Source: RGIG3872 sp045660245 (lineage in GTDB: Bacteria; Bacillota; Clostridia; Christensenellales; UBA1242). From it: a DNA stretch of 8,951 bases. The notes under the pieces were generated by a model, which was given only the letters and a program-made list of their open reading frames with translations, was not told where the DNA came from and made no database searches. A program made the translations under genes and the position numbers. Of this stretch, positions 1 through 5,444 are shown in pieces. Where the stretch lies: positions 1 through 8,951 of the forward strand of contig JAZRDJ010000073.1 of NCBI GenBank assembly GCA_045660245.1. The letters run 5' to 3'. The stretch's first letter is position 1, and every line of letters starts with the position of its first letter.

Positions 1-45
1 GGTAGCGACTGCGGGATTTAGGGCTCGTAACCTGCGACCTGCCGG
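1..45 (-). pseudogene. Degenerate 3'-half copy of tRNA-Met
   Basis: Read on the minus strand, this segment repeats the neighbouring tRNA-Met from the 3' side of the anticodon stem (CCGG) through the variable loop, T arm and acceptor strand to the CC end, where the window stops. It differs by two substitutions (the base after CCGG is C instead of T, and GTCGCT replaces GCCGCT). A 9-base block, ACGAGCCCT, replaces a single C inside the T loop. No 5' half is present, because the copy starts only 7 bases beyond the end of the intact gene. It cannot fold as a tRNA and is taken as a non-functional remnant. It could be a tandem duplication, an attachment-site-like scar or an assembly artefact at a contig end; the sequence alone does not decide. 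Confidence 0.75.
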
Positions 46-52
46 AATTTTT

Positions 53-129
53 TGGTAGCGGCTGCGGGATTTGAACCTGCGACCTACCGGGTATGAACCG
101 GGCGCTCTAGCCAACTGAGCTAAGCCGCC
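53..129 (-). tRNA. Elongator tRNA-Met (anticodon CAT)
   Basis: A full 77-base cloverleaf with an encoded CCA. The acceptor strands are GGCGGCT and AGCCGCT with a G1-U72 wobble, the D stem is GCTC/GAGC, the anticodon loop is TTCATAC and the T loop is TTCAAAT. The anticodon CAT lies at 93-95 (read on the minus strand). The G1-U72 end, the TTCATAC loop and the overall body match the elongator tRNA-Met of Bacillus subtilis rather than an initiator (no C1-A72 mismatch) or the usual tRNA-Ile2. Two oddities are visible: a C27/U43 mismatch at the top of the anticodon stem and an A51/C63 mismatch inside the T stem. The gene has its own sigma-A-like promoter upstream, and a damaged copy of its 3' half follows directly downstream. 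Confidence 0.93.
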
Positions 130-159
130 ACAACCACTCTGCAATTCAACAGCGAATTT

Positions 160-188
160 ATTTTATTATAAATAGCGAAATTTGTCAA
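160..188 (-). promoter_or_regulatory. Sigma-A-like promoter of tRNA-Met
   Basis: On the minus strand TTGACA (183-188) is followed after 17 bases by TAAAAT (160-165). This predicts a start near 153, about 24 bases before the mature tRNA 5' end. The -35 is a perfect consensus and the -10 matches at five of six positions, as expected for a stable-RNA gene. It separates the tRNA from the phosphotransferase gene that ends at 209; no hairpin terminator is visible between them. Confidence 0.8.
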
Positions 189-208
189 CAGTTTTTTTGA
201 AAATAATT

Positions 209-1054
209 TTACATTATTATTTTATTTTTTATCCAACCTTTGACAAACTCCTGATAATCCTTGTTGTTTTTTCCAACCGACAAGAAATGTGCATAGATTT
301 GTATCATATAATATTCCACCAAATCCGGATCACAATTCTCAAAACTTTTGTACCCTTCAATGAAAAGGTCAACTTCTTCTTGAGTTTTCAAAAACTCTTG
401 ACCAGGTCTATTGATAAGTGCCCAAGCAATGTCAAATTCTCTCTCGCCAATTCCTGAAAGTTCCCAGTCGAGCACAGCAGAAACCTTCTTGTCATCAGAA
501 AAAAGAACATTCGCATAGTGAAAATCACCATGACAAAAACACTTGCTTTCTGTCTTTGGTTTGTTGATCATCAAATAATCATAAACAAATTCAATATCAT
601 ATTCCTTCAAATACTCTTTTGTTGGAATATCAAAAAATTTCCTGTGAACAACAGACTCAAATCCTGACTTCACTCCATGAATTTTGGCAAGTGTTCTGCC
701 ATACTCAAACATAAAATCACTTGAGGTGCTTTCTGAATTTTTGAGAATATATGACAACCTTTCCCCCACTGCCTCACGCGAAACAACAAACTTTCCGTCT
801 TTGTCAAAATCCAAAATCTGTGGCAAAAAATCAAAATCCAACTTCTGAATTGTTTTAACTTCACGCTTGATGTTGCTGGACATTTTGCTTGCATATTTCA
901 CAAAAGCAAAAACTTCTTTCCCCTCGTGTATCCCACGAACATAAAAAACATCATTTTGAGCATAAGGATACCCGAGAATTTCCTTGATTTCAAAATTATT
1001 AAAATTTATATCAAACGGATCAATTGTTTCTTTCCACTTTTCTGGTTGTTTCAT
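209..1054 (-). CDS. APH/choline-kinase-family phosphotransferase
   Basis: A 281-residue cytosolic kinase of the aminoglycoside phosphotransferase/choline kinase superfamily, which transfers the gamma-phosphate of ATP to a hydroxyl on a small molecule. An N-terminal lobe carries the candidate ATP-binding lysine in FVKYASK (K53) and a glutamate in the next helix (E65). The catalytic loop is CHGDFHYANVLF with H175, base D177 and N182, and the metal-binding segment is VLDWELSG with D196 and E198. All key residues are intact, so an active enzyme is expected. The ATG at 1054 has an AGGAG five bases upstream. The substrate cannot be read from sequence; a chromosomal housekeeping setting between two tRNA genes argues against a dedicated resistance gene. 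No promoter lies between it and tRNA-fMet, so it may depend on read-through past the hairpin at 1073-1100. Family assignment is firm; specific function is unknown. Confidence 0.85.
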   Translation of the reverse strand: MKQPEKWKETIDPFDINFNNFEIKEILGYPYAQNDVFYVRGIHEGKEVFAFVKYASKMSSNIKREVKTIQKLDFDFLPQILDFDKDGKFVVSREAVGERLSYILKNSESTSSDFMFEYGRTLAKIHGVKSGFESVVHRKFFDIPTKEYLKEYDIEFVYDYLMINKPKTESKCFCHGDFHYANVLFSDDKKVSAVLDWELSGIGEREFDIAWALINRPGQEFLKTQEEVDLFIEGYKSFENCDPDLVEYYMIQIYAHFLSVGKNNKDYQEFVKGWIKNKIIM

Positions 1055-1072
1055 AAACTCTCCTAAAAAATG

Positions 1073-1100
1073 AAAAGAACCAGCGATTGCTGGTTCTTTT
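1073..1100 (-). terminator. 12-bp hairpin after tRNA-fMet, probable terminator
   Basis: AAAAGAACCAGC (1073-1084) and GCTGGTTCTTTT (1089-1100) pair perfectly over 12 bp around a 4-base loop. On the minus strand the stem ends in TTTT, then CA, then six T. It starts six bases after the CCA of tRNA-fMet and ends just before the AGGAG of the phosphotransferase gene. It is therefore both the likely tRNA terminator and a structure in any read-through message. The stem is A/U-rich at its base, so termination may be incomplete. Confidence 0.8.
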
Positions 1101-1106
1101 TCTGTT

Positions 1107-1183
1107 TGGTTGCGGGGGCTGGATTTGAACCAACGACCTTCGGGTTATGAGCCCGACGAGCTTCCGAGCTGCTCTACCCCGCG
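1107..1183 (-). tRNA. Initiator tRNA-fMet (anticodon CAT)
   Basis: A 77-base tRNA with an encoded CCA. The acceptor strands CGCGGGG and CCCCGCA leave the C1/A72 pair open, which is the hallmark of bacterial initiators and a determinant for formylation. The anticodon stem is TCGGG/CCCGA, giving the three consecutive G-C pairs needed for P-site entry, around the loop CTCATAA. The D stem GAGC/GCTC contains A11-U24, another initiator feature. The T loop is TTCAAAT. The anticodon lies at 1147-1149. It is transcribed from its own strong promoter and is followed by a hairpin. Confidence 0.97.
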
Positions 1184-1191
1184 TCATTCCA

Positions 1192-1219
1192 GTGCTCTTT
1201 CGCGTTTCTCGTTGAGCAC
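1192..1219 (-). other. Inverted repeat in the tRNA-fMet 5' leader
   Basis: GTGCTC and GAGCAC (arms at 1214-1219 and 1192-1197) could form a 6-bp stem enclosing 16 bases. With the predicted start at about 1219, the stem would begin at the very first transcribed bases of the precursor tRNA. It may shield the leader or guide RNase P; it could also be chance. Confidence 0.4.
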
Positions 1220-1225
1220 GAACTT

Positions 1226-1254
1226 AGTCTAACACACAAAAGTTTGATTGTCAA
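1226..1254 (-). promoter_or_regulatory. Sigma-A-like promoter of tRNA-fMet
   Basis: On the minus strand TTGACA (1249-1254), 17 bases and TAGACT (1226-1231). The -35 is a perfect match, the -10 is four of six and the spacing is optimal. The predicted start near 1219 gives a leader of about 36 bases before the mature tRNA. The promoter sits just downstream of divIC, with no clear terminator for the sporulation/division operon in between. Confidence 0.8.
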
Positions 1255-1297
1255 TGCCTTTTCACATTTTTATTATATACAATCGCAGATGATTTTA

Positions 1298-1579
1298 TTA
1301 CCCAAAGATATAAATAACCTCACCATCTTTGATCATTCCGAGATTTTCTCTTGCTTGCTCTTCAACATAAGTATCTGAAGATCTATATTCAATGCCACTT
1401 TCGAGTTCAGTTTTTGTCGCCATGAGTTTTTCAATTCTGGTTTCCAAGAGTTTTGATTGATTGTTGAGTTTGTTCAATTGAACACATTGACCAATCACAA
1501 CAGAAACCATGCAAACAAGTACAATTGTTGCAACAACCGTTACGATACCAACAACTCGTTTTACCATATATGGAGACAT
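1298..1579 (-). CDS. divIC: Septum formation initiator, DivIC/FtsB family
   Basis: A 93-residue single-pass membrane protein of the division machinery. In this family DivIC pairs with FtsL through an extracellular coiled coil and, with DivIB, links peptidoglycan synthesis to the septum. A short cytoplasmic N-terminus is followed by one hydrophobic helix (about residues 8-30), a polar heptad-like segment (about 33-62) and the family's C-terminal tail, here YVEEQARENLGMIKDGEVIY (71-90), with the typical 'AR..LG..K.GE' pattern. Length is normal for the family. ATG 1579 is supported by AAGGAGG (1588-1594) eight bases upstream. It is the last gene of the yabP-yabQ-divIC operon, 16 bases after yabQ, an order conserved in Bacillus and many Clostridia. 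Position and architecture together favour divIC over a generic ftsB name. Confidence 0.88.
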   Translation of the reverse strand: MSPYMVKRVVGIVTVVATIVLVCMVSVVIGQCVQLNKLNNQSKLLETRIEKLMATKTELESGIEYRSSDTYVEEQARENLGMIKDGEVIYIFG

Positions 1580-1595
1580 AATCTTTCCCTCCTTT

Positions 1596-1955
1596 TTATC
1601 TCAGAATTCGTTTAAAAAAACGTTTTGATTTCATGCATAACCAAATCTTCGTAAATGTATTATATACCATGTCAAAAATTTTGGCAAACAAATTTTCACA
1701 AGATTTTTTTGTGGAAATTACGCCCAAAGAAAATCCAAATATCTCAAAGAATGCAAAAATACCATTATAATGTTTGAAACACACTCCCATCACAAACATT
1801 GCCCCAAGCAAAAATATTGCAAAATCAATTGCGAAAGTGACAAAAGTATTGTTTTTTAATGCTTTTTTTACAATCAAAGACAAACCAAGGACAAGTGAAG
1901 TGAAAAAGCCAATACAAACACAATTCAAAAATAGAACAAATTCATTCATGCTCAC
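1596..1955 (-). CDS. yabQ: Sporulation protein YabQ
   Basis: A 119-residue integral membrane protein with three hydrophobic segments (about residues 5-29, 37-60 and 63-81) and a basic tail ending in SKRFFKRILR. YabQ is required for spore cortex formation in Bacillus subtilis and acts in the mother-cell/outer forespore membrane. Sequence similarity is weak, as is usual for this family, so the call rests on topology, length and the position between yabP and divIC. The GTG at 1955 is preferred to the ATG at 1949: AAGGA (1963-1967) sits seven bases before the GTG, and the GTG overlaps the yabP stop codon by four bases (GTGA), which suggests translational coupling. If the ATG were used the protein would be two residues shorter. 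Confidence 0.8.
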   Translation of the reverse strand: MSMNEFVLFLNCVCIGFFTSLVLGLSLIVKKALKNNTFVTFAIDFAIFLLGAMFVMGVCFKHYNGIFAFFEIFGFSLGVISTKKSCENLFAKIFDMVYNTFTKIWLCMKSKRFFKRILR

Positions 1956-2230
1956 TTGAAAATCCTTTTGAGCAAACTTTTTGTATTTGTCTTTACTCTA
2001 TACTCAAGTTTTTGAATGTTTCCATCAATTTCACACAACTTTTCTTCAGGGATCAACTTTGATACCCGAAGAGCATCACCAGACAATTGAAATGTCGATG
2101 TTTCTGTTCTTGCAACAATTGCCTTGTCAGTACTGCTGATCACCTCAACAACACCTGTCACAATTGCTTTTCTGTTGTTGTCAAGTGTCAAAATATGTCC
2201 TGCTGGTTTTGATATTCTTTCTTTTTCCAT
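1952..2230 (-). CDS. yabP: Sporulation protein YabP
   Basis: A 92-residue soluble protein of the YabP/YqfC family. It opens with a beta-rich segment, GHILTLDNNRKAIVTGVVEV (11-30), in the family pattern of 'h.h.l.nr....itGV..V'. Strands ending in TSTFQLSGDALRVSKL (44-59) and the KLCEIDGNIQKLEY strand (64-77) follow, matching the conserved 'l...G..L.v..L......l.i.G.i..l.Y' core. YabP is made in the mother cell and is needed for cortex assembly; the molecular role is not settled. ATG 2230 has GAGGAG (2237-2242) six bases upstream. It overlaps yabQ by four bases. Upstream lies recD2 rather than the S4-domain gene yabO/rqcP or hup that often precede yabP in Firmicutes. Confidence 0.85.
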   Translation of the reverse strand: MEKERISKPAGHILTLDNNRKAIVTGVVEVISSTDKAIVARTETSTFQLSGDALRVSKLIPEEKLCEIDGNIQKLEYRVKTNTKSLLKRIFK

Positions 2231-2251
2231 AAAATTCTCCTCTTGTTTTCA

Positions 2252-2283
2252 AGTATATTATGGAAAAACTGAATTATGATCAA
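2252..2283 (-). promoter_or_regulatory. Candidate promoter of yabP-yabQ-divIC
   Basis: In the 49-base gap after recD2 the minus strand shows TTGATC (2278-2283), 17 bases and TAATAT (2255-2260), a fair sigma-A-like match whose -35 overlaps the recD2 stop codon. The same stretch also reads CATAATT, 12 bases, AATATACT, which partly resembles the sigma-E pattern expected for a mother-cell gene but lacks the C of its CATA core. Either reading, or read-through from recD2, is possible. Confidence 0.4.
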
Positions 2284-4490
2284 AATGGCAATGATGAAAT
2301 CATAAATTGTTTTAGCATTGTGTTTCTGATCAAACTATATTCATTCTTTACCATGCTATAAATATAATTTCTGCCACCAATAAGCATGACCATCTTTTTT
2401 GCACGAGTAACTGCAGTATAAAGAAGGTTTTTGTTGTAAAGTAATGGATTACCACCAAGTATCGGAATAATGACAATCGGGAATTCACTACCCTGACTTT
2501 TGTGGACAGTGATCGCATAAGCATGGAGCAAATCATCGAGTTCCATTGATGAATAGATTGCTTTCCTTCCATCTTCAAACATGACCGTTACTTGACCTGA
2601 TTGTTTGTTAATTGCTGTGATATATCCCATGTCGCCATTGAACACGCCAGATCCGCTTTGCGTTTCTCCCAAACCTTCTTTCACCCATTCCTGTTCATAG
2701 TTATTGGCAATCTGCATGACTTTGTCTCCCACTCGGTAAATTACGTCTCTGATCTTGAGTTCGTCCTTTCCCTCACATTCAGGATTGAGTCTTGCCTGAA
2801 GCAACACATTCAAATTGAGCGTACCTGCAACTCCTGATTTCATTGGAGCAATTACCTGAATATCTTCTGGCTTCATTTTTGTATAATTTGGAATTCTTGA
2901 ACTCACAAGATCAACAATTGCAGAAGCAACCTCTCTTGGATCTCCACCAGAAGAGTAGAAAAAGTCATCAGATTTTTTGCCAAGATCTGGCATCTCCTGA
3001 TTGTTGATCAAGTGTGCGTTTTCAATGATCATGCTATCTTCACTTTGTCTGTAAATACGAGAAAGTTCATTCACTTTTACTTCACCGCAAGCAATGAGAT
3101 CAGCAAGAACATTCCCTGCACCAACTGAAGGCAACTGATCCTTGTCCCCAACAAGCACCACTCTTGTTCCAAGCCTAATTGCTCGAAGCAAACTGTATGC
3201 AAGAAAACTATCAACCATTGATACCTCGTCCACAATCACGACATCGGCATCGAGTGGATTGTTTTCATTTCTCATGAAACCATGAGATCCTCCTCTAAAG
3301 TTTGCCTCAAGACCTCTGTGAATTGTACTTGCATGTTCACCAGTTTGCTCTTCAAGACGCTTTGATGCTCTCCCTGTGGGAGCAAGAAGCAAACACTTTT
3401 GCGCTCTGCTTTTGAAAAGCCTTATGATTGCTTTGATGATTGTTGTTTTTCCAGTTCCCGGTCCACCAGTGATAATCACAAATCCATCTTTCACCGCAGA
3501 CATGATTGCTGCTTTTTGTGATTCGTGAAGTTCAATGTTGTTTGCAGACTCATAGTCCTTGATTTCACGATCCAAATCCACAGGAAGTTCTGAAAGACTG
3601 TTTTGCAAGAGTTTAATTTTGTCTGCAACTGTCTTTTCATAAGTATAAAATTTTGCAAGGCAAACGCCTTCTGTATCTCCATAATTGAATTTTCGAACGA
3701 CTCCATCAACTTCAAGACTCACAAGTGCACTATCAACTAGGTTCATGGAATTTTCATCAAGTTCAAGAATTGAAATTGTTGAGGACTTGACCTCCCTGAG
3801 CAAACCAACAGTACTTCCTTGTCTTTCAGCAATTTGATTCAATACATAGATTATTCCCGCACGAATTCGAAATTCGCTGTCATCAGCAATGCCCATTTTC
3901 TTTGCTATTTTGTCTGCAGTTTTGAAGCCAATGCCAAAAATATCCTCGACCATTCGATAAGGATTGTGTTTCAAAACTGACTCTGTGAGTTCTTTGTACT
4001 GCTCATAAATCCTGACAGCAAGATTGATTGAAATTTCGTATTTCTGCAAGAACATTACCGCGCCTTGCATCTTTTTGATGTCGGCAAAAGCCTGCCCAAT
4101 TTCAATCGCTTTGTTTTGACTGATACCCTTGATGCTTGCAAGTTTGATCGGTTCTTTTTCAATGATGCTCAATGTTTCCTCTTTGAATTTGAGGACAATG
4201 TTTGCTGCAGTCACAGGGCCAACGCCAGAAATGAGTCCACTTGCAAGATACTTCATGATTTCAGAGCATGTATTTGGTTGAGAAACTTCAATCGCCTCTG
4301 TTGAAAATTGCCTGCCGTATTTTGGATTCATTTCAAACTTTCCAGTGAGTCTCACGCTTTCACCAGGACCAACAACAGGGAAAAGTCCTGTCGCAGTCAC
4401 CAGTTCATCATTCACAGACAAGTCAATGATCGTGAACCCTGTTTCACTATTTCTATAAATAACATCTTCAATCGTTCCAAATATTTCCAT
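2280..4490 (-). CDS. recD2: RecD2-type ATP-dependent DNA helicase
   Basis: A 736-residue superfamily 1B 5'-3' helicase of the RecD2 (YrrC) type, which works without RecBC and serves in DNA repair and replication-fork maintenance. The order is an N-terminal OB-like domain (1-70), helix-hairpin-helix segments (about 85-130 and 180-200), then two RecA-like domains. Motif I is GGPGTGKTT (342-350), Walker B VDEVSMVD (420-427), motif III VGDKDQLPSVGAGN (447-460), then SRIYRQ (477-482) and, in the SH3/2B region, NGDMGYI (618-624). Motif V is HAYAITVHKSQGSEFP (656-671) and motif VI LLYTAVTRAKK (689-699). All are intact and the length is typical. ATG 4490 is chosen over an upstream TTG at 4514, because the family starts here and the TTG lies inside the promoter spacer. 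No Shine-Dalgarno is visible (see the promoter at 4497-4525). Confidence 0.95.
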   Translation of the reverse strand: MEIFGTIEDVIYRNSETGFTIIDLSVNDELVTATGLFPVVGPGESVRLTGKFEMNPKYGRQFSTEAIEVSQPNTCSEIMKYLASGLISGVGPVTAANIVLKFKEETLSIIEKEPIKLASIKGISQNKAIEIGQAFADIKKMQGAVMFLQKYEISINLAVRIYEQYKELTESVLKHNPYRMVEDIFGIGFKTADKIAKKMGIADDSEFRIRAGIIYVLNQIAERQGSTVGLLREVKSSTISILELDENSMNLVDSALVSLEVDGVVRKFNYGDTEGVCLAKFYTYEKTVADKIKLLQNSLSELPVDLDREIKDYESANNIELHESQKAAIMSAVKDGFVIITGGPGTGKTTIIKAIIRLFKSRAQKCLLLAPTGRASKRLEEQTGEHASTIHRGLEANFRGGSHGFMRNENNPLDADVVIVDEVSMVDSFLAYSLLRAIRLGTRVVLVGDKDQLPSVGAGNVLADLIACGEVKVNELSRIYRQSEDSMIIENAHLINNQEMPDLGKKSDDFFYSSGGDPREVASAIVDLVSSRIPNYTKMKPEDIQVIAPMKSGVAGTLNLNVLLQARLNPECEGKDELKIRDVIYRVGDKVMQIANNYEQEWVKEGLGETQSGSGVFNGDMGYITAINKQSGQVTVMFEDGRKAIYSSMELDDLLHAYAITVHKSQGSEFPIVIIPILGGNPLLYNKNLLYTAVTRAKKMVMLIGGRNYIYSMVKNEYSLIRNTMLKQFMISSLPF

Positions 4491-4496
4491 GTGATT

Positions 4497-4525
4497 ATTA
4501 TGGAATATTAACAATCTTTTGTCAA
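4497..4525 (-). promoter_or_regulatory. recD2 promoter, predicted leaderless start
   Basis: On the minus strand TTGACA (4520-4525) is followed after 17 bases by CATAAT (4497-4502). Seven bases past the -10 lies the A of the recD2 ATG (4490). Transcription is therefore predicted to begin at or next to the start codon, and no Shine-Dalgarno-like sequence precedes it. The -35 core TTGACA overlaps a TTGTCA on the opposite strand facing the divergent gene. Confidence 0.65.
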
Positions 4526-4573
4526 ATTAAATTTTGTTGCATAAATCCAATATTGATCGTAAAAACTAAAATT

Positions 4574-5401
4574 ATGAAAAAGATATTATACTGTTTTGTT
4601 CTATCGATATTGCTTGCAAACACAATCATCGCTTTGAATTGTGCAAATTGCAAGAACATAACATCTGCACAAGTATCTCCACCAAGTGATCAAACACCTC
4701 TGCTCGCCATCGTTATTGACGATTTTGGAAGTTACGATAGGTCTGGTGTCAAGAATATGCTCATGATCGAAGCCCCCTTGACCTGCGCAATAATGCCAAA
4801 CCTGGATTACTCTCTTGAAGATATGGAAAGTATAATCAAGTCTGGCAAAGAAGTCATTTTGCATATGCCAATGGAATCTCACGTTCATCTGCCATCAGAC
4901 TGGTATGGTCCAGTTTTCATCAAAAACACAGACTCTCCACGAGAAGCAACGAAAAAACTTGAAGACTGCTTGCGATCTCTTCCAAAAGCAAAGGGATTCA
5001 ACATTCATATCGGTTCAGGAGTTAGTCAAAACAAACAACTCATGAAGGCAATTATTGGCTACGCAAAAGAAAATAATCTTTTTTTCCTTGACAGCAGAAC
5101 ACATGAAAACACGCAGTGTGAAAATGCTGCAAAGGAAGAAAACTTTTTGTGTCTCGGGCGTGATGAGTTTTTGGAACCACACCATGACAAAAGTTATGCT
5201 GGTGTCAAACAACACATTCAAAATGGCATAAACATCGCAAAACAAAAAGGACATGCAATCATTATTGGTCACGTCGGTGCACATGGAGGAGAAAACACGG
5301 CAAAGGCAATCAAGGATATGATCAAAGCCATTGAAAGTGAAGGCATCAAACTCGTTACATTGAGCGAACTCAACAATATTATTAACTCAAAAACAAAATA
5401 A
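4574..5401 (+). CDS. Exported divergent polysaccharide deacetylase (YibQ/DUF610-like)
   Basis: A 275-residue protein with an N-terminal signal or anchor (MKK, then a hydrophobic run to about residue 21; no good lipobox) and a divergent polysaccharide deacetylase domain (about 42-270), a beta/alpha-barrel fold. Family marks are AIVIDDFG (45-52; D49, D50), LHMPME (96-101), GFNIHIGSG (141-149; H145), FLDSRT (171-176; D173), RDEFLE (196-201) and IIIGHVGAH (229-237; H233). The family usually has 'NNHMGS' where this protein has NIHIGS, but the metal-type Asp and His residues remain. It probably acts on envelope glycans outside the membrane; activity in this family is poorly proven. ATG 4574 gives a clean signal sequence; a TTG at 4553 would add seven residues. 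Neither start has a Shine-Dalgarno. It is the only plus-strand gene, divergent from recD2 and convergent with metG. Confidence 0.85.
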   Translation: MKKILYCFVLSILLANTIIALNCANCKNITSAQVSPPSDQTPLLAIVIDDFGSYDRSGVKNMLMIEAPLTCAIMPNLDYSLEDMESIIKSGKEVILHMPMESHVHLPSDWYGPVFIKNTDSPREATKKLEDCLRSLPKAKGFNIHIGSGVSQNKQLMKAIIGYAKENNLFFLDSRTHENTQCENAAKEENFLCLGRDEFLEPHHDKSYAGVKQHIQNGINIAKQKGHAIIIGHVGAHGGENTAKAIKDMIKAIESEGIKLVTLSELNNIINSKTK

Positions 5402-5411
5402 CACAAAAAAA

Positions 5412-5437
5412 AACAGCGGTGAAAATTCACTGCTGTT
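5412..5437. terminator. Bidirectional terminator between convergent genes
   Basis: AACAGCGGTGA (5412-5422) pairs with TCACTGCTGTT (5427-5437), 11 bp with one G-U and a 4-base loop. It is flanked by a run of A on the left and T on the right, so it has a U-tract in both directions. It lies in the 43-base gap and serves both the deacetylase-like gene (+) and metG (-). Confidence 0.92.
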
Positions 5438-5444
5438 TTTACTT

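Noticed and set aside
182..457. 91-codon open frame on the plus strand
   Set aside because: It is antisense to the phosphotransferase gene, lacks a ribosome binding site and has low-complexity composition.
1255..1297. Terminator after divIC
   Set aside because: Only a weak 4-bp stem (AATC/GATT) without a proper U-tract was found.
4491..4514. Alternative TTG start for recD2 at 4514
   Set aside because: It lies inside the spacer of the recD2 promoter, has no ribosome binding site and would add eight residues not expected in the family.
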